A stretch of 64,000 nt of DNA from Cucurbitaria berberidis CBS 394.84 (taxonomy: Eukaryota; Ascomycota; Dothideomycetes; Pleosporales; Cucurbitariaceae), in assembly GCF_010015615.1 (NCBI RefSeq), contig NW_024468936.1:2480001-2544000 (forward strand), given 5' to 3'. The stretch's first letter is position 1. Each line of letters begins with the position of its first letter. The notes beneath the pieces were generated by a model. It did no database searches. It had not been told where the DNA came from and was given only the letters and a program-made list of their open reading frames with translations. Positions 1-9,616 of the stretch are shown one piece after another. The position numbers and the translations under genes were made by a program.

Positions 1-892
1 CAAGAGGTCGCAATCCAAGTTGGATTCCGTACAAATTGAGTAACATGCTTTGAGACGCGCTGCAGATTGGGTACTATTTGGATGCCACTTGCTCCATTGC
101 CAATGACTGCCACCCTCTTGTCTGTGGGGTCATAAGAAGGATCCCAATTTGACGTGTGTCTTAAGAACCCTTTGTACTCATCGAGACCAGGGTAGTCAGG
201 CAGCTTCCATGCATTGAACCGGCCAATTGCGGTTATGATGAAATCGAAAGACTCGGTGGATGTCTTGTCATTCTCGAGGTCCTGAACTTTCAAGCGCCAC
301 TGTGATTGCGCATCGTTCCACTCGGCTTCATCCACGCGATGTCGCAGCTTGAGATATCTGTACACATCATGCTTTTTTGCGCGCGATTGCCAGTACTCGC
401 GAATCTCTGCGCCCTTGGCAAAGATCTCAGACCACTGGGTATTGGGCGAGAAAGTACTCTGGTAAACGTGTGCTGGGATGTCGCAACGTACGCCAGGGTA
501 CACGTTCTCGAGCCATGTACCGCTCTACACAAGAGTCAGAGGAGTCAAGGTGGGATTTTCAAAACACTTACCACGTCGCTGTTTTTCTCAAAAATTGTCA
601 GCTTGATGCCGGGCACTTTTGCTGGGAGCAAGATGCCAGCATTAATTCCCGCAAGGCCAGCGCCGATTACCGCTACTTTCAGCTCTCGCACATGGTCGAG
701 ACAACGATTGGGATCGAGTTTGAATTTCGATACCGGGTAGTTGACGGGTGTCGAAGAAGGTGTATTGATCTGCTCCGTCTCTTTCGCAGGTGCGAGATGG
801 TCGGTTAGCTGTGCGACGCGTCGTGTGGAGGTTGATGTTTGTGCCTCAGTCGTCGTCTTGTCAACGGCAGGAATAACCGAGTTTGGCGCCAT
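1..892 (-). CDS. Baeyer-Villiger-type flavin monooxygenase, N-terminal part (cut by window edge)
   Basis: FAD/NADPH-dependent monooxygenase that would insert oxygen next to a carbonyl or oxidise a soft heteroatom. The first exon (572-892) ends in a dinucleotide-binding turn, VIGAGLAGIN, at about residues 74-83. A 47-bp GT-AG intron (525-571) follows. The second exon continues SGTWLENVYPGVRCD, a typical FMO/BVMO stretch, and then YKGFLRHTSNWD. That fits the BVMO fingerprint FxGxxxHxxxW(P/D) with Tyr for the first Phe. A second Rossmann motif (VIGNGASGIQ) lies close to the left edge, so the C-terminal half is missing from the window. The first 60 residues are Thr/Ser-rich and poorly conserved-looking. 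The gene is divergent from the permease at 1400. Substrate cannot be read from sequence. Confidence 0.88.
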
Positions 893-1399
893 ACTCGTTC
901 CAGTACGACTTGGGTTGTCGAGATTTTGTCGCAGAAAATCACACCCTTAGGCAACGCTTGTATTACAACACATGCATTTACCGCCATGAAAGCTTTTAAA
1001 GCCTAGAAACGAGCCAGGCCGCTATGCGCGTAGACCGACACTCCACCCAGGCTCATTGCCTTCGTTATCGTCCCGCTATCGGTTTCGTGTTCCGGCTCCC
1101 AAGCTATGCGCAATCACGTCTTCACCCCACCAATTGACGGTATACGCCATGTGCTAATCATCCTTGGCTGTCGTGATTGCTTCCCTGTAGCAGCTCACAA
1201 CCGTGTGAAGCCGATACCCGATCCAGAACGCAGAGGGCGTCGTGCAACCTTAAGCCACCACCTCTAAATGCAAGAGATGGATTGTGCAATATGGCCGAGC
1301 TGAGGCCGGCGGCCTTGGAATAATAGTTCAACTATACATAAAGCTCACCCAATATGATATCTAGAGGGTATCCGCCAGCAGTTCGTCGACTTGTACAAT
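893..1399. promoter_or_regulatory. Divergent intergenic region between BVMO and permease
   Basis: About 500 bp separating two outward-facing start codons, so it must hold both promoters. An AT-rich stretch with ATACATAAA lies about 60 bp upstream of the permease start and could act as its TATA region. No other gene or repeat is seen here. Confidence 0.5.
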
Positions 1400-3120
1400 A
1401 TGTCTTCACCGATCAAACCCCGCAAGTGGTATCAGATTCGCTGGTTTCAGGATTATGATACGCCCGAGGAGCGCAAATTAATCATCAAGTTAGACCTTCT
1501 TATTGTCCCATACGTGTTTCTTGCGTATTGGGTCAAGGTGAGCTTTCTATGTACGGGCTGCAGGTGGGACGTGTTCTGACTTCATACTTCAACGTCGCAG
1601 TACATCGACCAGGCCAATATCAGTAAGCTGAGCCACAAATTTCATTTGAATAGGCATCACTAACGCTTTTGCAGATAATGCGTACGTTGCTGGTCTCAAA
1701 GAGGACTTGGGATTCAAGGGGAATGAGCTCGTACGACTGCAAACGCTGTACATCCTAGGCGCAGTCCTGGGGCAGCTGCCTTTCATGTATCTTTTTACAA
1801 AGATCCCCATGTACTACCTAATACCATTCCTAGATATTGGATGGGGCATTTTCACTTTGCTCCAATATCGCGTTCAGTCCTTCGCGGAGCTGGCCGCGTA
1901 TCGATTCTTAGTCGGATGGTTCGAGGCCGCCTTCTTCCCTGCCATACATTACATTTTCGGTACGCCATTTAATCAGATTGGAGATTATGCGCTGAATATA
2001 GTTAGGCTCCTGGTATAGAGGCGACGAGATTGGACGCCGAGGCGGCTTCTTCTATGTTGGCCTGACTTTGGGAACCCTCACCGCGGCTCTGATCCAATCC
2101 GCGGCATCATCGCAGTTAGGTAAGTGTCCGTACACAAGCTATATGTGATATATACACTGACTCTATGTACTAGACGGCGTGCATGGACTTGCCGGCTGGC
2201 GATGGATGTACATCATCTGTGCTATCATTACGATCCCAGTGGGTATTCTTGGCTTCTTCGTTCTTCCTGGAACCCCAGACAAACCGAACAAATGGCTCTT
2301 AAAGGATCACGATGTAAAACTTGCGAAGGAGCGTCTCCTGCGTGCAGGCCATAAAGTGGAAGGTAGCGTCACGATCCAGACATTTATCAAAGTTGCAAAG
2401 TCTCCTCGCGTCTGGGCATTGCTCCTCCTCGACATATTCTTCTGGAATGGATCTATCAACACATCGACCGGTGGCTACCTACTGTGGCTGAAGAGCCTCA
2501 AGCGCTACTCTCCAGCCCGCATCAACCGGCTCGGTGCAATTTCACCTGCAATTGGCATCTTCTATACCCTCGCAATCTGCTTCACATCAGATCTGATATT
2601 AGGGCCTGCTTGGGCTATCACGGTGTCACATGTTTGGAACGCCATCGGTTTGATCATACTCAGCATCTGGACTGTCCCCGAATCCGCACTGTGGTTTGCT
2701 TTTATGACGACCTACTCTGCCGTAGCCATGTCGAGCGTCCTCTATGGATGGATTAACAGTCAGCTCAGTTATTCGCCTGCTGAGCGATCAGTTGCCCTGG
2801 TTTTTGCCAATACATTGGCACAATCGACAACCGCCTGGACACCACTTCTCGTCTTCAAGACTATTGAAGCACCAAGGTTCCATAAGGGTTATCCGTTCGT
2901 GCTCGCAAACTCGGTTTGCCTGATCGTACTGGCGCACATCATCAACTTCTATGTGAAGAAGCGGAAGAGGTAAGAATTTGCATCGGATCATAGAATATCA
3001 TTGCTGACTGTATGCAGCAAAACTACTTCACAATCCGATGACGAGAGTGGGGCGTCGATTCAAGAAACAACCTACCAGGTTCCTCAGAAGACTATTCCTG
3101 CTGCTGATGGCCCAGCTTGA
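1400..3120 (+). CDS. MFS permease, Dal5/Tna1-like anion:cation symporter family
   Basis: Plasma-membrane transporter of the allantoate/nicotinate/pantothenate permease group, importing a small organic anion with protons. Exons 1400-1537, 1601-1622, 1675-1959, 2006-2119, 2174-2969 and 3018-3120 join in frame to 485 residues, normal for the family. Visible hallmarks are the N-terminal LDLLIVPYVF helix, DQANINNAYVAGLKEDLGF after two small introns, FGSWYRGDEIGRRGG across the third intron, and GLAGWRWMYI before helix 6. The last exon adds a short hydrophilic tail (KSKTTSQSDDESGA). The 22-nt second exon is supported because it restores the family motif. It is divergent from the BVMO and upstream of the FMN monooxygenase, so it may import their substrate; that is inference. 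Confidence 0.9.
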
Positions 3121-3700
3121 ACACAGTCTCCAGAGATGATATACTTGCTTGTTCCGCATCCGCGTGAAGCCAGGCTCTTATCATGACACAAAACGACTAC
3201 TCGTAAATAGAACAGACAACGAACTATCATAATGAATCATTTCATCTCATGACAGATTTCCTTGTTCCAATTTGATTATGAACCCTTCTTATTTTCATAA
3301 TGCGGCGAATACCATCAAGCTCGGAGAAGCGCGGTCGAACCGAGGACTACAATGAGCACCTACAGAAAAGCACGCAATTTATGATGTATGTTTCAATGCA
3401 TATGCTATTATAATTAAACATTCATGCAGCCACAGCTACCCCACATCAAGCAAGCGACTTCGGTAACCGTTATCGCATATGTCGTAATGAAACCCCCGCA
3501 TCACGAATACGCTCAACGAATAACCTCGCAGCCCGCATTACCAAAGCAAGCAGGATAGTAGCACTACGCCTCCCGAACAATATCCGGTCGCATAGCAGGC
3601 ACGTGAAGTTCTGAATCGTTCAAAATCAACCCAATCGTTGAACAATGAGCGTGTTATCTACAATCAACACGTTAGTTTACATTTACACTCACGCGTGATC
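3121..3700. other. Intergenic, no gene seen
   Basis: 3' end of the permease and presumed promoter of the FMN monooxygenase. An in-frame upstream ATG exists at 3638, but the residues it would add (21) look unlike the family, so it is treated as 5' leader. Confidence 0.5.
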
Positions 3701-5362
3701 ATGGCGGAAGCTACCACGAACGGTACCAACGGTACCGCCAACACCAATGGCAACAGCGCAGCACCCAAAAGGAAGATTCTCATCAATGCATTTGATATGA
3801 GTACAGTTGGCCATCTGAGTCCTGGACAATGGAAGAATCCCAAAGATCGGTCTGCTACCAAGCGTAAGCTGGGCTACTGGATTGACCTGGCAAAGTTACT
3901 TGAGCGCGGTGGCATCAACGCATTGTTTCTTGCCGATACTTATGGCGGGTACGATACGTACGAGGGCAGTTTGGATAACTGTATAAGGCGGGCTGCGCAA
4001 TGGCCCATGACCGATCCTACTATTGTACGTTCATCATTCCTCTAGATTTAGTCGTGGTAGAAAAGAGTTGGAACTGACTATGGGTAGCCAATTTCAGCGA
4101 TGGCAGCTGTAACAAAGCACCTTTCCTTCGCCATCACAGCATCTACATCCTTTGAGCCTCCGTTTCTACTAGCGAAGCGCTTCAGTACTCTAGACCATTT
4201 GACCGGTGGGCGTTTTGGCTGGAACATCGTCACGAGCTGGAAGAAGGCGGCGTTCAAAGCCATTGGACTAGACACGCCAATTGAGCATGACGAGCGATAC
4301 ACACAAGCAGATGAGTATCTGCGCGTTCTGTATAAGTAAACCTCCCCGTTCCTCCACATCGCCCTTCTGAATACGGCCTAACCAAATTTTAGACTGTGGG
4401 AAGGCTCATGGGCCGACGACGCCATCACGCAGAACGCGGAAAAAGACGAGTATATTGATCCGGATAAGATCCGCACCATCAAACATAATGGGAAGTTTTT
4501 CCACTTGGAGTCCCGCCACATCGTTGATCCTTCTCCCCAACGAACGCCCTTCCTCTTCCAAGCTGGTACCTCCTCTGCCGGCTCAGAATTCGCCGCCACT
4601 CACGCTGAGGCTATATTCGTCTCGTCGCACTCGCCCGTCGTGCTGAAGCCCAAGGTCGCGAAGATCCGCCAACTAGCCGCTGAGAAAGGGAGGGATCCGC
4701 AGTCCATCAAGTTCTTTGCTACATTCACGCCGATTCTAGGGCGCACAGATGAGGAGGCACAGCAAAAATACGAAGAACTGAAAAGTTATGCGAGTGAGAT
4801 TGGTGGATTGGTCCTGGTTAGTGGGTGGTCAGGTATTGATCTGAGCAAGTATCCGCCTGATCAGGTGTTGACCGCGGATGATGCGACGGAAGACCATCGC
4901 GTGCGGAGCTTGCTAGACGCATTTACGGTCACTTCGCCTGATGTGCCAGAATGGACACCACGCGTGATTGCGGAGAGAGCGTCGATTGGTGGTTTGGGTC
5001 CTGTTGGTGTGGGAACTCCAGCTAAGGTCGCGGATCAGCTTGAAGAATGGATCAGCGAGGCAGATGTCGACGGATTCAATATCGGGTATGTTACTACGCC
5101 AGGAAGCTTTGAAGACGTGGTGGACTTGCTGGTGCCAGAGTTGAGGAGGAGGGGTATATATGCAGAGATCCCGGAAGAGGCGAAAGATGAGGAGTGGACG
5201 GCACGAGAGAAGGTTTATGGGAAGGGGCAGGCGAAGTTGAGGGATGATCATGCTGGCGCGCGGTATAGGTATGATGTTTATGACGAGAGAGAAGAAGAGA
5301 AGACCTCAAATGGTGCGGCGAGTGCAGAAGACGAGAGGCCAAGCAAGAAACAAAAGAGATAG
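3701..5362 (+). CDS. FMN-dependent monooxygenase, NtaA/SnaA/DszA-like (bacterial luciferase superfamily)
   Basis: Two-component-type flavin monooxygenase that would use FMNH2 supplied by a separate reductase. Exons 3701-4024, 4088-4335 and 4393-5362 give 513 residues. Family features in order: KILINAFDMSTVGHLSPGQW near the N-terminus, LFLADTYGGYDTYEGS, the strongly diagnostic GGRFGWNIVTSW at about residue 150, ADEYLRVLYKLWEGSW across the second intron, and PFLFQAGTSSAGSEFAA. The C-terminal about 70 residues form a charged, Lys/Glu-rich tail ending KKQKR that is outside the catalytic domain. Characterised relatives oxidise aminopolycarboxylates, pristinamycin precursors or dibenzothiophene; the fungal substrate is unknown. 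The start is set at the ATG before AEATTNGTNG. Confidence 0.88.
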
Positions 5363-5477
5363 TGTCGTAACTGATATTGGCATACTGGATAAAGTCCGAA
5401 GTTCCGCATCAGATAATCCGCCCGGGGTGTTTGTCGACAATTTGTGCATACCTCGCGTCCGATCTTGTTCTTTACTT

Positions 5478-6107
5478 TCACAGCTTCATCTCTTCCCACT
5501 CTTCTCCTTGCGGAAACCCTAGATGAAATCTCCCGCACTTTGCAAAGCTTAGCACCGCTTCCTCGTCCATTTGAAATTCCGTCACCTCTCCCCCAATTTC
5601 TTCACTCGCGTCCAAGAAATGCGCATGGATACGCTCTCCACTGATAAGTTTCATCCACGCCGGAACTACGAAGCCAAAAATGGTGCCATCAATCTTACTC
5701 CGGGGCGCACCGTCCGCGAAATCGATCGAGGCGAATCTACCCGCGATTTTGAAAGGCATCAGCGTGTTGAGACACTTGGCCGGGCCGAGCTCAGATGACG
5801 AAATGAGTTCATCAAAAGACTCTAGTGTTAACGAGCGTACTTTCAGATGAAAGTTTGGTTGATAGATGGTAACCATGGCGAATGGCAGACGTGCGTCCAT
5901 GGGCGCGGCTCTTACTCTGCCATTCTTCGAGATCGTAAGTGCTTGCCCATCTTTCAACATCATGAGGCTGCCGTCTTCGTAGACACCGATTCCATCCGTG
6001 CCATGGGTTGTGAGATCCGCCGTTCGTGGCTGTCCCGTGTTGAAGCCAGCATTGAGAGCAGTATAGATGGAGAACTGGAAGATGTCGTTTGGAATAGAGC
6101 CGACCAT
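5478..6107 (-). CDS. Alpha-acetolactate decarboxylase-like protein with altered metal site
   Basis: Single-exon, 209 residues, close to the bacterial enzyme's catalytic region (about 240-260 residues with signal). The fold signature is clear: IFQFSIYTALNAGFNTG, THGTDGIGVYEDGSLMML, PFAMVTIYQ, IDGTIFGFVVPAW, then HAHFLD and GGEVTEF near the end. The bacterial enzyme converts acetolactate to acetoin and binds Zn through an H-x-H pair plus a third His eleven residues on. Here H161 and H163 are kept but the third ligand position is E174. The Glu usually found in the DGE(L/M) turn is also replaced (DGSLM). It may use a Glu ligand, have changed specificity or be inactive. It converges on the FMN monooxygenase with only 115 bp between stop codons. 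Confidence 0.78.
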   Translation of the reverse strand: MVGSIPNDIFQFSIYTALNAGFNTGQPRTADLTTHGTDGIGVYEDGSLMMLKDGQALTISKNGRVRAAPMDARLPFAMVTIYQPNFHLKVRSLTLESFDELISSSELGPAKCLNTLMPFKIAGRFASIDFADGAPRSKIDGTIFGFVVPAWMKLISGERIHAHFLDASEEIGGEVTEFQMDEEAVLSFAKCGRFHLGFPQGEEWEEMKL

Positions 6108-6666
6108 TTTGACTGAAAAATTACTGAATATGGGTTGCGGTTAACGTCCTCGGGGTTATAGATGGTTACACCTCGAAAACCTGAAAACGATCGCCTGATC
6201 AAGCTCGGAAGAGGAGAGCCGATCAAAGCCTATCAACGCGTCTTACTCTTCAAGCTGGCCCAGTTCTTTGCGCTTCCTTGTTCTTGGCTATAGCCCAAAT
6301 ATGAGTCAAAGACTGCAATCGTTAAGACGACCGGATGCACATGATACAACCTAGAGCATGTAGGCTTGCACCAAGACGGTATGGCCGGCAATCGTCACTA
6401 GTTCAAGTGTAAAAGCCTACGTAATATTGAAGGCATGGGACTTCGGGGCACGATAATAGCTTTGTGGGAGCTTGCTTCACAGAAGTTGTTGATTGATGAT
6501 GCTGTCTGATGACGATGTTTGCAAGTGAGGAGCAGCGAAACACCGCAGGCGGATTCTCGCTTACATAACGTCGTCTTGGCGCCGAAGCTCAACATCCTCA
6601 GCATCAAACCGCACCAAGACCCTCCTCAGCCATTGCGCAGCCCGTCTGCACACACAGCCCGCCAAA
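6108..6666. promoter_or_regulatory. Divergent promoter region, ALDC-like gene and complex I subunit
   Basis: About 560 bp between two outward-facing starts. No coding signal beyond short chance frames. A pyrimidine-rich stretch (CCTCCTC, ACACACAGCCCGCC) lies just upstream of the complex I subunit ATG, as is common for fungal housekeeping genes. Confidence 0.4.
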
Positions 6667-7530
6667 ATGCTCCCATTTACCTTCCGCGCCATCCGCTCCC
6701 GCAGCGCTGCCCCCCTGCTCCGCGCAACCTACGCCTCGTCCCCAACAAGCTCAAACCAGGTTCCCGCCAACGACCCAGTCAAGCGCGATGCGAAGCCAAA
6801 TGTCTCCGAGACCAATGCCCTGCCCACCTCCTCAGGAGGCTCGTTCGATAAAGTCTTGCAAGAAGATGTTGCGCCAGCGGAGAAAATGAGGACGCAACAG
6901 GCGCCCAACTACAAGGGCATCTGGAGTCGGAGCCAGCAGCCGAGGGAGGTTGCGATGAGTGGCCCGCGATTCGAGCAGAGCATCATGGAAGATCAGGTAC
7001 GTTATCTTGGTGAATGCTTTGGGGTTACGTCTGAGGGTTCAAAGCCGTGATTGAATTGCAATTGGTGTTGTTGCGGAGTAGCGATGAGGATTGGAGAATT
7101 TGGGGGACAGCCAGCATCATGCATTTGCTAATGAACACGTCTAGCCTCGACCCTACGCTGCTATCGAGCTCATCCATAAGCAACCCGTTCGCTGGGTACA
7201 CGACAGAATGGTATCGTGCGACGGTGGAGGTGGTCCCCTCGGACACCCCAGGATCTTTATCAACGTGGATAAGCCACAGATTTGCGCGTGCACATACTGC
7301 GGTCTACCATTCGTACGTTCATCCTAAACACCAAGGTCTTAGAGTACAGCTTTGGTAGCTACTGGAACGGCAGGGATCATGCTGATAACGAACAGGCTAA
7401 TGAGCACCACCGAGCGCACCTCGAGTCCCTTCCCGAGTCGGAACTGTCATACCCACTTGGCCCACGAGGTGATGTAGCTGAGGTTTCAGAATCACAAAGG
7501 GTTACGGATGAGCCATTTGGACAGCGGTAG
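6667..7530 (+). CDS. NADH:ubiquinone oxidoreductase zinc subunit, NDUFS6-like (complex I, mitochondrial)
   Basis: Accessory zinc-binding subunit of respiratory complex I, at the inner mitochondrial membrane. Exons 6667-6996, 7145-7312 and 7396-7530 give 210 residues. The N-terminus (MLPFTFRAIRSRSAAPLLRA) is Arg/Ser-rich without acids, a mitochondrial presequence. Exon 2 carries the zinc domain: SCDGGGGPLGHPRIFINVD followed by CACTYCGLPF, providing the Cys, His and two Cys ligands of the NDUFS6 family. Exon 3 adds a tail of about 45 mostly hydrophilic residues after the zinc domain that animal homologues do not have. The first intron (148 bp) is longer than its neighbours. Confidence 0.92.
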
Positions 7531-7825
7531 AGAGCTTGTATCCTGAATGCGGGATAGTGATTGTATATATGTATTGCAAAGGATGAATCAATTTCAAATG
7601 CTTGATATGAATCCCATGGATTCCAATCTCTGACCGCAGTAAAGAATATCTAGTTGCTAAGAGACTGTCCGTTTTGAACTACATGGAGGAAGATAATCGT
7701 AGGCTTGCAACTGTTCGAATCGATTGGCTTGACTATCGGGAGGAAGATGCCCTATAGTCTGGGAACCCACATTAACGTGTCAGACCCTCCAGACATCCGT
7801 TGTTGAACATGGCCCGGCAAACCAG

Positions 7826-9089
7826 CTATTCCCTTGCAAACCGACCAATCATAGAGTACTTCACGTAGTCATCGAAGAACCTACCGATGCCGGCTTCGGG
7901 CAGAAATAGACACCAGTCATCTTGGCTGTGGAACGATGACCTGAACGCGTTGACGTATTCCCAATACTCTGGGTAAGCCCCTCCAGTTTCCCAATCAACC
8001 ACGCCGGCAATTTCGACTGTGTCCTCGCTCTTGACCAGGATATTAAGTGGACATAGATCTCCATGTGTCATTACGATCTGATTATTGCTTGGCATTTCCC
8101 TCCGGAGATAGTCAAGCCGACCATCTTCTAACCAGGAATCGTCGAGTATGAAGTCGTTAAACTGTGCCTCGCTGACAATGGGCACAGAAGCTATTTTCTT
8201 GAAGCGATGGCCACCTTTGCAGATCGGTGGCATCCCTCCTCCTAGATATCCTTCTTTTGACGGTATTGGGAGTCCTCTTAGTTCAGTGAAGATGTGATTG
8301 AGTTGGTCTCGCACATGGCATTTCTTGTCAGACGTTAAATTCCCCCAGATACGATCTAGGGGAATCCCCGGGATAAAAGACGAGAAGGTGTAAGACCATT
8401 TACCAATCATGATCATTCCGAGGGCTATAGGCGCTGGGATCAGTTGCGAATGTTCGTGGATGTGATCAAGAATGTGTAATTCGGTCGTGTCGTTGGATGC
8501 GTTGATCTTGACAACAATGTCCGGCAATATGCGGACCACATATCTTGCGACATACACATAGAGTATCTCTCCTTTCACTAGAAGGTTGCTGAGGGCTAAA
8601 CGTAATGTGGACGCTGGCCCATTCTCGATAACAACTCCCTTGGCTGTAGCACCACTCTGCAGTGACTTTTGTAGGGCAGGTGATAAAGGCCACAGAATGA
8701 GAACAGGTTCTTTTGGTACCGTGTGCTTAAAAGAGTCATCTCTATCAGCCTCGGCTTTGGGCTCAGAATCTATATCATACATAAGCGGAAATTTTAAGTG
8801 TACAGCCTTTTGGCGCATTCGTACCGTTTAGCGTATCTTCGATATTTGCCGGTTTCAGGATCTCGGTTGATTTTTTCTTGTAGTCGAAAATAGCCTTCCG
8901 GAACTGAGGCCAAAGATCGGATGCTGGCTCATCGTTGTTTACTATTTGAGTAACCGTATCAATCACTGATCGATTTAGCACTTTCAACTCCTCCTGGACC
9001 TGTTCGGCGACTTCTTCGTCTCTTCCGTGTTCGGTTGATGGCATGCTGTAATTCTTCCAACGGCGTCCTCGTGGCAGGACAGATTTCAC
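7826..9089 (-). CDS. Aminoglycoside-phosphotransferase-fold (APH) kinase-like protein
   Basis: Member of the large fungal APH/choline-kinase-like superfamily, small-molecule or protein kinases of mostly unknown substrate. Exon 1 is 8825-9089 and exon 2 is 7826-8769, joined over a 55-bp intron that replaces a premature frame shift and gives 402 residues (387 if the second ATG is used). The catalytic loop is HGDLCPLNIL (H324, D326, N331) and the metal-binding motif VVDWE (D347); the N-lobe Lys is probably in DIVVKINAS. The first 90 residues are Glu/Gln-rich and helical-looking, outside the kinase fold. It shares its upstream region with the HET gene at 9617. APH-like genes often multiply near HET loci in fungi, but a functional link is only inference. 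Confidence 0.8.
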
Positions 9090-9616
9090 AACCCAGGCAG
9101 TTCATTCATTAATAGCAACCGATCTAGCGATTGCTCAATTAGGGTGTAGGCGCTTTGGAACTTTTCTATATGAGGTACCACGCAGGCTGGCGGAGAGGAT
9201 CATGCATGATAAGCTTATTAAGCACGTTTACCGGTACCCCTCGTGTGAACAAATCGCTGAACGGCAGTCGCTACCTAGTCCAGCACCTACTTCCAGAATT
9301 TCTTTCTACGATTGCTTGTTCTGAAGATAGGAATTTCCGATCACATCTCTTCACTTAAAATTTGTACAAATCACCCCAGATCATCAATGCGGTTCCGAAT
9401 AACTAGGGGGAAGGCCTAAGCGGACAGGCTAACATTCATCCGTCAGACGTCAAAGGAGTTAGCCTTTGATTTACGAAATTTCAATTGACTGATACACATT
9501 TTCATTATAAAGTGCCTGCCAATCCCCTCAAAACACAGGTTTCCAGCCTTGATATTTCAGATTTGGCCCACGCGCTTAAAGGATCAACTGCCAACAAATC
9601 CCTAACTGGAAAAAGC
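9090..9616. promoter_or_regulatory. Divergent promoter region, APH-like and HET genes, with repeat copy
   Basis: About 530 bp between outward-facing starts. It contains copy R1 of the 45-bp repeat described separately. No further gene is seen. Confidence 0.4.
9128..9165 (+). repeat. Dispersed repeat copy R1
   Basis: The core AGGGTGTAGGCGCTTTGGAA preceded by AGCGATTGCTCAATT matches copies at about 29877-29921 and 30934-30977 (core AGGGCGTAGGCGCTTT). Copies differ mostly by transitions. The part TTGCTCAATTAGG resembles a tRNA A-box, so a SINE-like origin is possible, but no B-box (GGTTCGANTCC) follows. Confidence 0.55.

Noticed and set aside
7710..7730. GTTCGAATC as a tRNA B-box
   Set aside because: No cloverleaf could be drawn around it and no A-box lies at the right distance.
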